From the NCBI GenBank assembly GCA_030998225.1, contig JAPYXD010000250.1, positions 4,216,001-4,280,000 of the forward strand: DNA of 64,000 bases, read 5' to 3'. Under the pieces are notes generated by a model. It saw only the letters and a list, made by a program, of their open reading frames with translations. It was not told the origin of the DNA and ran no database searches. Shown in pieces: positions 36,145-48,545 of the stretch (position 1 is its first letter; each line of letters opens with the position of its first letter). Made by a program: the position numbers and the translations under genes. This DNA comes from Diplolepis rosae (lineage: Eukaryota; Arthropoda; Insecta; Hymenoptera; Diplolepididae).

Positions 36145-37477
36145 TGAGAGCCCTGATTGCGGTTCCGAAAAAACTGCTCCTTTAAATGCTCAAATTTCGC
36201 GCGAAGAATACATTTTTCGGCGAGATGCCCCTTCATATCGCAAAAACCGCAAATCTTTACATTTTGGTTTCTCTGGACATTTTTCTCATTTTTGCTATCA
36301 CTAAAATGAGAGGGTTCAGAACGACATTGACGTTTGTAGTGTCCCTTTTTACCGCAATTGTAGCACCTAGCATCATTTTGTTTTGATGGTCCAGCTTCTT
36401 GCCCCTGTATGTGAGCTACCTGTTTTACATCAGTGTAAAAACGACCTACTGTCGGGGCGGTTATGCTGGAATTAGGTGAATGGACGCGATGGAGCTGTTT
36501 TAAATGTGATACTTCGCTTTCCACCAGTGTGGCTATACTTATTGCATGCTGAAGGCTAATAGGGTTCCTAGAGGACACGCGCGATTCGATCTCAGGATTC
36601 AACCCTCGAATAAAACAAGATGTACCATTCCTATTTGCACCGAGGCGCATTCCGGCGGCAGCTTCGACTGGGAAACTTTGATCGATTGTCTCGATAGTTT
36701 TACGAAGAATTTCGCTGACTCTTATTCCATACTGCAAAACAGATTCTGAGTTTCTCTGAATGACACTGGACATGTCAGCCTGCAGCTGACTCAAATCTCA
36801 GTGAGGACTGAAAGCAAGGCGTAAAATATCTAGAAGTTCTCCTAAATTTTCAGGCTCATTGGTGTTTTGCAAATAAGCATTTGCATCACCTTTCACACGA
36901 GTCCTGATGAGCTTAGTTAAGAAGGGTCTATCTCCAGGATGTACTGATTGTTCAGCAAATTTAGAATCACGAATAAAGGTAGCTACCGGTGGAGTGTTGC
37001 CGTCAAAATCGGGACCATTTCAGCTGCAATTTTAATACTAAAATATCGTTTATTTGGAGGGGAAAACATCACTCCAGGCGACTGAGATGAGACAGTAGAA
37101 AGTGGGTCAGTGCGGACATGAGAAACTGCGTCAATTGGTCTCAAATTTGAAGTTATATTTTCACCATGGCTATTCCCTGGAAAGAGAAAATATCGACACT
37201 GTTCTCCAGGTGCTGAGGAGTCATTGGTAACTAAATTGGGGAAATCTGGTGCAGGTACCAGGTAAGCGATTCGCGAATTTTGCGGGATGATAGTCATTTG
37301 GCTGAATTCGAGTCTAGCCGCCTGAGAAGCGTTGCTACTTGTGGACGCTTGATTTACGGAGATAGAGGCTACAGCATTCTGATCACGTGCCACATTTGAA
37401 CTAGGGATTTCCCTACTATTTTCCACTTTGAATAAAAAACAAAATAAATAATAATAATAATATACAAAAATCACCAA
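36054..37477 (-). pseudogene. gag: Gypsy gag with two zinc knuckles
   Basis: The upstream frame (37477-36983) is Ser/Asn-rich and ends with a frame change near 37,013. The next frame continues with FIRDSKFAEQSVHPGDRPF and a capsid-like helical region, hits a TGA stop at 36800-36798, then continues to 36054. The last part has two CCHC knuckles, CYNCGKKGHYKRQC and CGFCDMKGHLAEKC, which bind RNA in the particle. It ends in a basic/serine-rich tail overlapping pol. The stop and frame change make it non-functional. The first codons are uncertain. Confidence 0.85.
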
Positions 37478-38739
37478 ATTTCACAAAAATTTAAGTAAGA
37501 AGAAATCTGACGGGAAATGTAATTTTCGAAACTCTTAATGTCAAATTTTCAGCTTAAATATTACAAAACCAAAACTTCTACATCTATATTAAAAATAAAA
37601 AGACCCTAAAGCTCAGAATAAAGATGAAAGAATACGTGCGAGACTTACATTCGTGTTGTTTCTAATCCAGCACATTTATTGCGCTCGTACAGCTATCACT
37701 TTTTCACAAACAAAAACGACCATAGAGATCGTTCTAATCACTTTTCCTATAAAACCACACTCAAAACTGGTCACATAAAAGTTGGTGGGCTGCTATACGT
37801 CGTCTTTCTTGCATATACCGTCCGCTGTTGAAAATCTAGGTCGATGGGCTTCTAGAAGATCCTCGGCGATGATGCATTCCGCAGGTTCTGATATAAGTGC
37901 GATTCTGACAAATTTACGGCTGTCAGTCGCTGCATCAATTCGACTTTTGAATTGGTGAGCACCCTTGCATTCGCCTTGCGATAAAATATCGCAAACCTAC
38001 CCGGAAAACCTCTCCTTTGAGGAAAAAACGTGTAGGAAGGGTGAGGGCTGCTTAAGATGTAACAGTGCCCTAGTTTCCAGTACCAATAATGGCTCTGGAG
38101 ATTGTAATTCCTCCTATCTCGATAAGTGTCCTTATTTACTCCATACAATTTTCGAAGTGTTGATGACGATAGAAGATCGATCGATTTGTATTCCTTTGCA
38201 AATCTCCCCCTATGGAGCTACTCGATCCGCCCCATAAGTTCGAAAGAAAAGGAAGATTACGGAGAAGAGAAGGTGATGATCCTCGAATTGGCGATATCCT
38301 CTGGTCCTGTAGATTTACTGGTCCTTGCCTTTGGTCCTTGTGATTTCGTCCTCGCCGTCTTCTGCCGATGCTTGTCCTCTGGTTTAAAATTTCTTAGTTT
38401 TCAAGTCGAGAGTTTCGTAAAACTTGAATTTAATGATATTGTATTATATAGAAAAAAAAGGTCATTTGATTTTTTAAAACACAGAACGCTCACTTCCACA
38501 TATGTTTTTAAATTCACAGTATGAACACATACTTTAGTGAACTAACGCGAATCGCGACCCGTGATTTTTTATTTTTGTTTTGTACGTTAAAAGTCCAAGA
38601 CCAAGAGCTTTAAGATATATGAAAATCAGTACATAGTGAAATTAATACCGAATACTTAAAACCACTTGACACCTGTATCACTGTAATTCACAATTTTCTT
38701 CTTTTCAAATAAAGTTTATTAATCCCTAACCTTGGCAGT
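37478..38739 (-). other. Leader between 5' LTR and gag, no clear gene
   Basis: Untranslated leader of the retrotransposon. A 132-codon plus-strand frame (38126-38524) and a 98-codon minus-strand frame (37852-38148) show no motif. A run encoding Tyr-rich sequence (TAATAATAATAATAT) is at about 37,447-37,461. Confidence 0.5.
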
Positions 38740-38757
38740 ATCCCACCGCTGTCACCA
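38740..38757 (-). promoter_or_regulatory. Primer-binding site
   Basis: On the minus strand TGGTGACAGCGGTGGGAT begins four bases after the 5' LTR's TTACA end. TGG is the complement of a tRNA CCA end. The sequence looks most like a tRNA-Leu 3' end; the tRNA identity is inference. Confidence 0.65.
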
Positions 38758-38761
38758 ATTT

Positions 38762-39333
38762 TGTAATACTCCAAATGGGTGTGGGTAAGAATGATTTCTT
38801 CAAAGGAGAGTTCTCGACTGCCTTAAACGTAAAAACGCAAAAGGTAGGGAGTTAATAATAAATTTAATACTTCGGTTTAATTTCACTTTGAATTTACACA
38901 CACATAAAATTTATTTCCAAGATGTTTTAATTATTAAGATATAATTAATAAGCTGGAAGTCTTGGGTGCGGTTCGCGGGTGTAAAGTTAAAAACTAAAAC
39001 TGCTATCAAATTTAAAAATGATACAAGGAAAATCGAGAGAGAAAAGCGAGCGACTGTCTCGAAAAAGTCAAAAATCAATCTGAATCTCCAGCCGAGAAAC
39101 GATGATAAAAATTCGGCCCCTCTGCATATAGTTTCTTGGTTTCGAGAAACGCCCCTGCCCCAATTGCAGCCAGTAAAAACAGGGTTTACTTCCACTTTTC
39201 CTGAGTTTTCCCTCCACCAAGAAAATCTGTAAAAACATTAAGAGCCTCCTTAGTACCGTCCGCTTGGACATTTATGACCTTTGCGATGGCTCCCAGGTCA
39301 AGTCAAAGGGTCCTCGAGAAACTAGCCTGCGCC
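38762..39333 (-). repeat. 5' LTR of the gypsy element
   Basis: About 572 bp, matching the interrupted left LTR with about a dozen substitutions (for example TGTAATACTCC here against TGTAACACCCC there). Runs from TGTAA (internal edge) to CTGCGCC (outer edge) on the plus strand. It should hold the promoter of the element, but I could not fix a TATA box. Confidence 0.9.
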
Positions 39334-40832
39334 ACATGTCGAGTGGACGATACAATGGGTGGTTTTTTATGCGTTTTTTCCCTCGCAAAATAGTTTCACT
39401 TTTCTTAGTAACCCTACTTTAAATTTTTTAAGTAACTCTACTATAATACAAATTGGAAATAAGATTTATCGCCTATGTTTCTAACAATTCGATGAGCGTG
39501 AGAACTTACTCTCTAAACCTAAACAAACTCCAAGACTTCCCTTATCTAGAAATTATAGAATAGTATATTATACATTTTTCATGCTTAAAACTTAAAATTT
39601 AGTACATCTCATATTTCAAAAATAAAGTGTCACTCAAAATACGTTTCTAGGGTTCCAAGAGCGTCCTAAAATCATTCAAACATTCTTGTCTCTTTGCATC
39701 CTGTCACATGTTTATTCTGAGCTTATTTTAGATACTATTTCTTAAATTTGTACCTCTATTTCTTAACATGAACAATAAATCTTTTTTTATATATGGTTTG
39801 GTGCTATTTATATTGTAAATTGCATTCTAAGATCTAAGAAATATTACTAATTAGAAATTATAGGTAATTAAATGAATCTACTTTATCTGATCGGTAAAGT
39901 AGTTTGTTCGCGCCAGTCAGCGATCATCACATTTAATGGGAAAATTCAAAAAATTAATTCCTCTGAACAAACAAAACAGGCAATTTTGCGTGAAATGTGC
40001 TACAAAAAAATACACAGGAGATGTTTTTTATGTTCTGTTGTGCGTTTTCATCATTTTCGTTCCAAAAAGTAAATTTCTTGATGAAAAACAGTCAACTGCT
40101 AAATCAATTCCATAAAAGGGATTTTTAGGTTATTTGATCCGGGCATTGAAATAATAGTGACAAACATATAAGATTGAAATCCTATTCACATAACCCAGGG
40201 TATTATATTACCTTTTTTTAAAAATAAGAACTAAAAGCACAGTATATAATAAACAATATGTATGTAATACCGAACTATGCCTACATATTCACCTGAAAAA
40301 GTAATATTAGCGTTGAGATATTTTTAATTCTAGGAATGAATAAAAGTTCAACATACATCGTAGGATTTGCATGTATGAAATTTTTTAAATGATATTTCAA
40401 TATTATTAATGAAAATTAAACGATAAGATTCACAGTAACAACATTAATTTTCAAAATCAGCCTAGATTGAAGTAATGATACCATTTAATATTATACAACT
40501 GCACATATTTTCATTTATAAAAGTAGTTATTTAACATTGATATATTCTTAAAATATTTGAACGCTTAATATATGGTATAGGAACTATTTATAATAATTAT
40601 CTTTAAATCTTTAAGAGCAACAAAATAATAGACGCATCATGTCCAAAACATCTCAGAAACTATATATAATCAACACTGGTAAATATAATATTTTTCATTA
40701 ATAATAAAAGTTTCGATTTCTGAATACTAAATATCATTTCTGAACGTATTATACTAATTCATTTTTCAGTCATTATGAAATACTGAAAAAGCTTTTATTT
40801 TTCGATAAGTAAAAAAGAAATACTGTCAGTTC
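39334..40832. other. AT-rich stretch downstream of the hAT gene, no gene
   Basis: No frame of interest and no clear hAT left end (I looked for a CAGGGATGGG-like start). Part of it is probably the 3' untranslated and terminal region of the hAT element; part may be older flank. Confidence 0.35.
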
Positions 40833-43054
40833 TCAATATTCATCAGATTGATTAGAATCTTTTTTTTTCAAAGAATAATATATGTGAACTAATTTCTTCG
40901 ATCTTTCGGGATTTAATCTATTTCTAATCGAATTATGTACGTAAGACCAATTAGAAAACAGTCTTTCTAACTGTGCTGTTGAAGCGGGGATTTTTAAACG
41001 TCTCTGTGCAAGTTGAGACAAGCGCGGGTATTTATTTTCTGCAAATGACCAGAATGTCACTGGAGACTCGATGTTTTTCGTGAACAGCACTCTGAAAAAT
41101 CCTTTTTTATTCTTGTACTCTTCTACTTCATTTAAACCGGAAGCGTCCAAATTTTCTAACAAAAAATTTTCAACATCGTCCATCTCTTTGAAATTTACCT
41201 TCTGTCCATGACATCTCGGATGCAGATAATTTGCAACGAGTACGTATATGTTTAAAGCTTTTTTTCGCCTATAGTTAAAAAAGTCTTCAAATTCTTCATG
41301 CCCTTCGGGAACAACTAATTGAAGCCATTCTTCTGAAGCATCTGCTATACTGAAATGTGTTGACTGGCATTTATTTATGAGCACGCAAACTGGATCAAAA
41401 ACGTTAATGCAAGATCGCACTCGAACTTCCAACTCTTCATCAAAAAGAAGCATTTTAACTTCTTGCTTCACTTTGAATTGTCCTTCAGCAATAATGGTTC
41501 GCATAGGATTTAAATTGAGTATAAAATTTACAAAATGATCTCGATAAGTACACCACCTTGTGTCACCCACTAAAACAATTTTAACGCCTCCTTGTTTCAA
41601 AATTTCTTTTTTTAGGTCAGGATGCTTGAAATTGTTAAGAATTGTAGTAACATATTTTGCTATATCTAAGTTAACAATGTCTTTAGCAAGCAAGTTTCCG
41701 CTGTGATTATTACAAGTAAGATGCCATGCTTCTATATCTTTACCCATTCGAACCATTGGAGAAGCATTGTCAGATACTACCGCATAAATTTTTGTGTTAT
41801 ACATTTCTTTTGCCAGAACCATGTCCTCTTCAAAAACTTTAGTTAAATTTTCAGCGTTTTCACTCTGTCTCGTAAAGTCCCAGGATTCAAGAAAATATGT
41901 TTGATTTGGTGCATTGTGCAACATGTATGCAACATTTTTAGTATTAGCAGAAGAGTTTTTCCAGCCATCAATGAGTAAGACCGATTCTTTATCAATTGCG
42001 TTTCCACATGCCGAATTTTTCTCATAAAATTTGTCCAGCAAAGTCGTAGAAAGTGTTTTTCTCGTTGGGGGTTTATACCCCGGTCTCAGTTTCTTTAGGA
42101 AACTTCTAAAAGTTACCGATTCTACAGCACTATGAGCTATATTGCAACCAGCGAAAAATTCTGTTAGGGCGATGTTTATTTCTTCATTTTCCTTTGTGGA
42201 AACGGAGTCAAAAAATCTAGACTTATGTTGAGAATTAACCTTGCTAAGACAACTTTTTTTTCGATGACGAAAAGCAGACATGTTTTTTACAGAATTTACG
42301 TCAGGGATTTGGTTTGATTCCTATAGTTTGAAATACAACAGAAAATTAAATTTTTTCACAAGAAAAATGATTTTCAAATTACGTTAACATCATTAATTAT
42401 TTTCACTTACATATTCTTCTACGTAGAAGTTTGGTAACAGAAAATTATTATCCATTATTGCTTCATTTTCTACAACAGTGGTTTTAGACGTGTAGTCTGT
42501 ATTCGACGACGTGCTACAACTTTCCATCATCTCGTGCTCTTCAGCTTCTTTTATAGCTTCTTTAGCGTTTGGCGACATTTCGGTACTTTCACCAAAGTTT
42601 ATATTATTTGACGCGATTTCATCGTTGTTAGCGGCTTTTGACGGCAGCTTGCAAATATTTCTATATAAAAGTTTTATTTCCATTAACATTTTCTACTCTA
42701 TTCTATAAATTTATTGATACCTATTACAATTTACTTCAGTATTTCATTAAAACTTTCAATATAGAACCTCCTGAAACATCCTATATAGAAACCTTTAGAA
42801 GGACCTGCTTGGTGACACATATAGAATTTATTCAGGTGCCCAGTAGTTTTATCTAATATTCTAAACAAATACATATTAAAAAATAACCTGTGAGCTTTTA
42901 GTCTAGCTACAGCAGTGTTTGCAAGAATTTTCCTGCAAACCAAGCAACGTGCTACACTCTTTTTAGTATTTTCATTCTTTTCTTTTTTATAACCAGCTTC
43001 TCGCCAAAGATTATGATTTGGTCCACCAGCCCTACTCATTTTTACCCTAGACAT
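40833..43054 (-). CDS. hAT transposase, three exons, apparently intact
   Basis: Predicted exons 43054-42888, 42660-42411 and 42320-40833 have GT-AG borders and matching phase (167+250+1488 bp), giving 634 residues with no stop. Exon 1 starts MSRVKMSRAGGPNHNLWRE and, across the first junction, forms a BED zinc finger: CLVC, then H-R-N-I-C, whose last Cys is supplied by exon 2. Exon 2 is acidic and Ser-rich. Exon 3 has the catalytic core: DGWKNSSANTKN, AVVSDNASPMVRMG and HLTCNNHSGNLLAKDIV. It ends with the hAT dimerisation region WSFAENKYPRLSQLAQRRL to SNWSYVHNSIRNRLNPERS. It should bind the element's ends and cut them. The canonical splice sites and open frame suggest this copy is recent. Confidence 0.85.
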
Positions 43055-43518
43055 GTTATAAAAGAAAGCACTTTATCAGTAAAGATAATTTATTATTTAA
43101 AAAAGTATACACAATTTATAACCTACAAAAAATATACTTGATTTTAAAACACTAGTTTATAAAATAGTTTAGTATATTTACCACAATTTTATAAAAGTAG
43201 AGGCGTTTAATATCTTTAATAATTTCTGCTAATAACACTTGCCCACTTATTATAAACGATTTTAAAAATACCTAATCTTACTTACTTTCTTTATATTATT
43301 TGTTGCTTGCCTCTTTGAATATGAACCGTTAATGTTTTCAAATTTAGAACTTCGCGGCATACAATACGTCTACATTGGAAATGACCAATAAGATGTCACT
43401 CACATTTCAAAATTATTTTACGACATTTTAACGTCTAAAATGTAACAATTTGCGTATAATACATGGTTTTTTTACGCATAACGTAAAAAATAAATTACGA
43501 CGTGTCGTTACCCATCCC
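40833..43518 (-). mobile_element. hAT transposon, right end defined, left end not found
   Basis: The right end reads ACCCATCCCTG at 43508-43518; its complement CAGGGATGGGT is a hAT-type terminus and matches the ends of the MITEs near 26413 and 26621. Between the end and the gene start (43055-43500) lies AT-rich promoter sequence. Because I could not see the partner end on the left, the true extent past 40833 is unknown, perhaps cut by the gypsy insertion at 39333. Confidence 0.6.
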
Positions 43519-45244
43519 TGGCCACGGTAGTATAGACAGGTCTGGCAACTCCCGTGGTGGGGGCAGTGTGCTCAGATCTGATACCGAAGCAGTCGCAACT
43601 ACAGAAGCACCTCCTGTCTGTGAGAAGCGAGTAGGGAAAGGCGGCGGCGCGCGCTGCCTTTCTTCCTCGTCGCTCTTGCAGGCGAGAACGACTCGTCCCA
43701 CTTCTCCTTATTCTCCTCGCTTCCACCTTGCAATGCTATTTTTAGATTTTACCCTTCCTACGATATGGCTATTTGCAGTACTGCAAGCTGCCACAAACAA
43801 GAAGAAGATTTTACCCTTCCGGTTATCGAGTCGAAATTGAGAATTGTATTTCTCTCGACTCAGTGCAAAAGTAGTGCGAAGCAGACGCCAATTTGTAATT
43901 TACGAAATATGTTTTTTAAGAAATAACACTTTTTTCCGATATTTTGGAAAAATCTGCCTAAAATGAACATTTAAAAGATCGTCTAAAATTTTATAAAGAT
44001 TTAAACATTTCAAAAATAAACTTTCAGTAAAATTTGATGGCAATAAATGTTCTAAATTTAAATCAATATATATTTTTCTATTTAAATTTCCATACTTCGA
44101 ATCAATTTTGTACATTTAAAAAATTTTCAGTAAGAAAGATATATTCTATTAAGAAAAGATAAACATAAAATTCAAGTTTAAAATTTACATTCTAAGTTTT
44201 ATGTTAGAAATATTTTCATCTAACATTTTTGTAGCCTAAGAACAGACTTTTCATTCAAAAAATGAAATGCTCTACAAAAAGGAAAATTTTTCTAATAGAA
44301 GTGAATAAATTAAAATGCTAAAATATGTGTTTATCGATATCTTCATATGAACATGTAAATATTTACCGATATCAAATTTTACATGCACATTTTTTTTTGG
44401 AATGTGTTTAAATCTTGTTACTACTTCACAAGATCTTATGAATGTTTTTCCAAATATCAAGAAAAGAATTGTGATCTTTTAAATGAAATACTTTGTCATT
44501 TTTAATTTTCCTATTATTGTGGATTCGTAGGAAGATTTGAACACTAAACAAAGAATTTTTCAGTGAAATACAAATTCAATAAATTCTTAACGTTTTATAT
44601 GAAGATATTAATTAAAATGCTCTACAAAAAGGAAAAATTTTCTAATAGAAGTGAATAAATTAAAAAGCTAAAATATGTGTTTAATGATACCTTCATATGA
44701 ACATGTAAATATTTACCGATATCAAATTTTACATGAAAATTTTTTTTGAATGTGTTTAAATCTTGTTACAATTTGACAAGGTCTAGTGGACGAGTTCAAT
44801 CTTTTTAATGGAATATTTCGTCATTTTTAATTTGTCTGTTCTTTTGAAATTGGGGGAAGATTTGAACAGTAAACAAAAACTTTTCCAATAGAATTCAAGA
44901 TCAATAAATGCTTAAAGATTTATATCATGATTTTAATTACAAAATTTTTAAGCTTTGTAAATAAACTACTTGATTCAGAAAGTAATTCAGCTCTGTAGAG
45001 CATTTTTATATTTTGAATTAAAAATCTGTGCTTAGGCCACAAAACAGGAAGATAAAATTCTGTCACCATAAAACTGTCACGTCCCGCGACTCTACCACCT
45101 AGAGTAATAAACAAATTAAGAAACCCATGAAGAGATCAAGGCAAAATTACCACGTCCTTGATTATATTGACTCAACAGCAAGATCTAACAAGAAATAGGA
45201 AGATCGTTAAAATCGAAAGGCAAATCTAAATAGATATATTTGGC

Positions 45245-45720
45245 TGTGACATTAACGCCAAGTAATAAATTTCATCGTAACGTGACTCATCAGGAAAGGA
45301 AACTCATTCGACTTTAAACACCAAAATATGGAAAAGATCGTACACCTTGTTTTTACTTCCACAGTAGTTGACCTTTTCCTTAGAATCGAATAACAGATAA
45401 AATAGACTTGATATATTTGACTATGACACTAATGCCAGGTAATATATTTCATCGAAGCATAAGTGATCAGAGAAGGCAACTCATCCGATCTTAAATACCA
45501 AATATGGAAAAGATGATACACCTTGTTTTTACTCCCACAGAAGTTGACCTTTTCGTTAGAATCGAATAACAGATAAAATAGAATGCGACATTAGTGCTAG
45601 GTAATAAATTTCATTGGAGCACGAGTCATCAAAAAAGGCAACTCATCCGATCTTAATACCAAATATGGAAAAGGTGGTACACCTTGTTTTTTACTCCCAC
45701 CATAGGTGACCTTTCAAAGT
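45245..45720. repeat. Three ~165-bp repeats in the LTR upstream region
   Basis: The phrase TACACCTTGTTTTTACT with AATATGGAAAAGAT before it recurs at about 45,340, 45,515 and 45,680. The units are 80-90% alike by eye. They lie just upstream of the TATA box, as enhancer repeats do in the U3 part of LTRs. Confidence 0.8.
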
Positions 45721-45721
45721 T

Positions 45722-45729
45722 CTATAAAA
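45722..45729 (+). promoter_or_regulatory. TATA box of the solo LTR
   Basis: CTATAAAAA stands about 28 bp before CAGTTCAGTCAC at 45751, which resembles an insect initiator (TCAGT). Likely the LTR transcription start. Confidence 0.65.
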
Positions 45730-45752
45730 AGCGAAAGTTCCAATAGAGATCA

Positions 45753-46040
45753 GTTCAGTCACTTAGTCGACATCCAATTTCTACAATGTAACCAATGTGA
45801 GTTCAGTCACTTAGTCGACATCCAATTTCTACAATGTAACCAATGTGAGTTCAGTCACTTAGTCGACATCCAATTTCTACAATGTAACCAGCGCGAGTTC
45901 AGTCACTTAGTCGACATCCAATTTCTACAATGTAACCAATGTGAGTTCAGTCACTTAGTCGACATCCAATTTCTACAATGTAACCAACGTGAGTTCAGTC
46001 ACTTAGTCGACATCCAATTTTCACAATGTAACCAACGCGA
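45753..46040 (+). repeat. 48-bp tandem repeat, six units
   Basis: The unit starts GTTCAGTCACTTAGTCGACA and is 48 bp long (a multiple of three), so it gives a 127-codon frame (45706-46089) of 16-residue repeats (HLVDIQFLQCNQ). Position just after the LTR start makes it transcribed; I see no evidence that it is translated. Confidence 0.88.
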
Positions 46041-48244
46041 GTCCAGTCCAGTACCATCATCTCTACACGGCGAGTTCAGTTCAGTCTAGTCCAGTTTCAT
46101 TATCTCTACGCTACGAGTTCAGTCCAGCCTCATCAGATTTTACAGCTACTCAGACGAATTCTTACTCGACGCTGAGTTCAACGACATTAGAAAGTGAAGG
46201 GGAATCACCTTCCAAAATTCTCTCTAAAACTAGGATCAAGAATCGACTAGACCAACCGTCTCAACTACGAATTTCCCATCAAACAAGTACTATCTCATAG
46301 ATTACGACGAAGACTCAACTGACCACCTTCGCTCCACTGGACTCAATAAATCATCAGGCAATTTTCACTCGGGGTAATCACAAAGGTACATCTAAATTTC
46401 AATTAGATTTCCAATTCCATGATGCTTATTCGTTTCTCAATTTGATTGTCAATAAACATACTTATTATCGATAACCATTCTCAATCACTGACTTCTTCTC
46501 ATCCCTTAGAGAGGATCCTTTTCGATCCTTACATAAAACGAGGAATCTTTTAAGAAGAGAAATGTTACGTTCCTGACGTAACAAAACTCAGAATGTAGAT
46601 TTTAAATTTCTTATGTCATATGTTCATATCTTCTTAATGGAAAATACTTTGCACATAATTCTCTGCTTCGATATTTTTTAAATGTACGCAAATATTTAAG
46701 AAATTCATAAGCATTTCACCTTTTTATGAAAATTTAAAATTTCCAAGTAACACTTTGTTTGATAATGCTAAAAATTTGTCAATAATTGATCTATTGTATT
46801 GTAAGTTTAAACATAGGACGACTTAAAATTTCACAATGACATTATTTTTCAAGTACTTAAACCTTTCTTTAATTTTGAGAATTCTTCCCGAGGTTTATTT
46901 CAGGTGAGTGACATTTTCTTTTTTTAATGAAAAATTTTATATCTTTAAATTTGGCTCATCTTGTATCATTGTAAAAAGATTTTAAAACTTCAAAAAAATT
47001 TGTCAGTTTGATTCAAAGTCAATAAATATTCAATGTTTGAAATTGAAATATTAAGTGAAAGATTTTCAAGCTCTGGGAATCAAGTACTTTAATAACACAA
47101 TTTTTCTTCTCTGTAAAGAATCTATATTTTCAAATTAAAAGTCTCCGCATAGGTCTTTGTTTTGAAGAAAAATTAATTTGATTTAAACAAATATTTATTT
47201 GGTTTAAGGATATTTTGTTTGAATCAAGCAAATTTTATTTCATTTAAACAATTCATTTCTTTAAATCAAAGAAAGTCATTCAAACAATCATTTTCTTTGA
47301 TTCAATCAAATCTTTTTTGAGTGCATAATAACTAATTTTGTTTTGAAAGAAAAAATTTTGTCATCGTTCAATGAACGTTCAAAACTGTAATCACATGTAT
47401 TTTCTGAATCAAGTGGATGATTTATAAAACTCAAAAATGTTTTAATTAACATCTTCATATAAAACTAAGAATTTATTGAATTTGTATTTCATTGAAAAAT
47501 TCTTTTTTTAGTGTTCAAATCTTCCTACGAATCCACAATAATAGGAAAATTAAAAATGACAAAGTATTTCATTTAAAAGATCACAATTGTTTTCTTGATA
47601 TTTGGAAAAACATTCATAAGATCTTGTGAAGTAGTAACAAGATTTAAACATATTCCGAAAAAAAATGTGCATGTAAAATTTGATATCGGTAAATATTTAC
47701 ATGTTCATATGAAGATATCAATAAACACATATTTTAGCTTTTTAATTTATTCACTTCTATTAGAAAATTTTTTCTTTTTGTAGAGCATTTCATTTTTTGA
47801 ATGAAAAGTCTGCTCTTAGGCTACAAAAATGTTAGATGAAAATATTTTTAACATAAAACTGAGAATGTAAATTTTAAACTTGAATTTTATGTTTATCTTT
47901 TCTTAAAAGAATATATCTTTCTTACTGAAAATTTTTTAAATGTACAAAATTGATTCGAAGTATGGAAATTTAAATAGAAAAATATATATTGATTTAAATT
48001 TAGAACATTTATTGCCATCAAATTTTACTGAAAGTTTATTTTTGAAATGTTTAAATCCTTGTAAAATTTTAGACGATCTTTTAAATGTTCATTTTAGGCA
48101 GATTTTTCCAAAATATCGGAAAAAAGTGTTATTTCTTAAAAAACATATTTCGTAAATTTCAAATTGGCGTCTGCTTCGCACTATTTTTGCACGGAGTCGA
48201 AAGAAATACAATTCTCAATTTCGACTCGATAACCGAAAGCTCGT

Positions 48245-48408
48245 TCGGTCGTCTAAAGGCAGACGCAAAGCCGTGGGAAATATAAGTCAAATGGATAAAA
48301 CACAGATAAGCAAAATTGCCTATTCTAGTGAATTTTCGTCTATTTCACTCTTGATAATTAAGAACTATATGTCCTTCTTTTTTGCATCTTCTGGCAGACG
48401 ACCGACCA
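48245..48408. mobile_element. Short MITE with CGGTCGTCT ends
   Basis: CGGTCGTCTAAAGGCAGA near 48,246 pairs imperfectly with TCTGGCAGACGACCGA near 48,392. It begins exactly where the compound palindrome ends, so it may be inserted at the edge of it. Confidence 0.5.
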
Positions 48409-48545
48409 ACGGAAGGGTTAAATAGACCCTAAATGTTTAGTCCCATGACAGTGTTTGTGCGTGGGCTAAAGCAGAAGATAATGAGGAAGAAAGAGATACA
48501 TAAATACACCATTCTCTTTCTGTCTCATAACTTTTTGTTTTAAGC

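Larger units (their letters stand above)
30253..39333 (-). mobile_element. Ty3/gypsy LTR retrotransposon carrying a macrodomain, decayed
   Basis: Two LTRs of about 570 bp (38762-39333, and 30253-31583 once its insert is removed) enclose gag and pol on the minus strand. Order: gag with two CCHC knuckles, protease, reverse transcriptase, RNase H, an extra segment with a macrodomain, then integrase. Integrase last is the Ty3/gypsy order. The coding part is broken by at least three in-frame stops and several frame changes, so this copy is dead. The LTRs differ at about a dozen positions by eye, so the insertion is fairly recent. I could not find a matching target duplication outside the LTRs. Confidence 0.92.
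45075..46583 (+). mobile_element. Solo LTR, 1.5 kb, with TG...CA ends
   Basis: Begins TGTCACGTCCCGCGAC and ends GACGTAACA, flanked on both sides by AAAC (45071-45074 and 46584-46587). The uninterrupted target is visible at 18,824-18,840. Four-bp duplication and TG...CA fit an LTR of the Ty3/gypsy class. It contains upstream repeats, a TATA box, a tandem repeat in the transcribed part and AATAAA signals at 46345 and 46451. No internal region remains, so it arose by LTR-LTR recombination. Confidence 0.85.
43519..48255. repeat. Second compound palindrome, same module as 16790-23760
   Basis: 43815-44620 is mirrored by 47440-48240: the frame at 44272-44460 on minus equals that at 47595-47783 on plus apart from two or three residues. 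The GC-rich core (43560-43740) repeats that at 17,640-17,830. A direct duplication within the left arm repeats 44,265-44,550 at 44,617-44,900. A solo LTR has been inserted near the middle. The inner part (46,590-47,160) matches 18,830-19,350. Confidence 0.8.

Noticed and set aside
36983..37477. Membrane protein (start rich in Tyr/Phe/Leu)
   Set aside because: The hydrophobic start is read from a TAATAATAAT run in the leader; the following sequence is gag-like and Ser/Asn-rich, so the true start is probably further in.
30253..39333. Endogenous retrovirus with env
   Set aside because: No third open frame with signal, cleavage or membrane segments exists between integrase and the 3' LTR (31,584-31,632 is only about 50 bp), so it is a plain retrotransposon.
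40194..40230. Left end of the hAT element at CCCAGGGTATTATATTACC
   Set aside because: Only the first few bases agree with CAGGGATGGGTAACG; not enough to call a terminal repeat.
45706..46089. 127-codon frame of 16-residue repeats as a repeat protein gene
   Set aside because: It simply translates the 48-bp tandem repeat in the transcribed part of a solo LTR; the unit length being a multiple of three explains the open frame.
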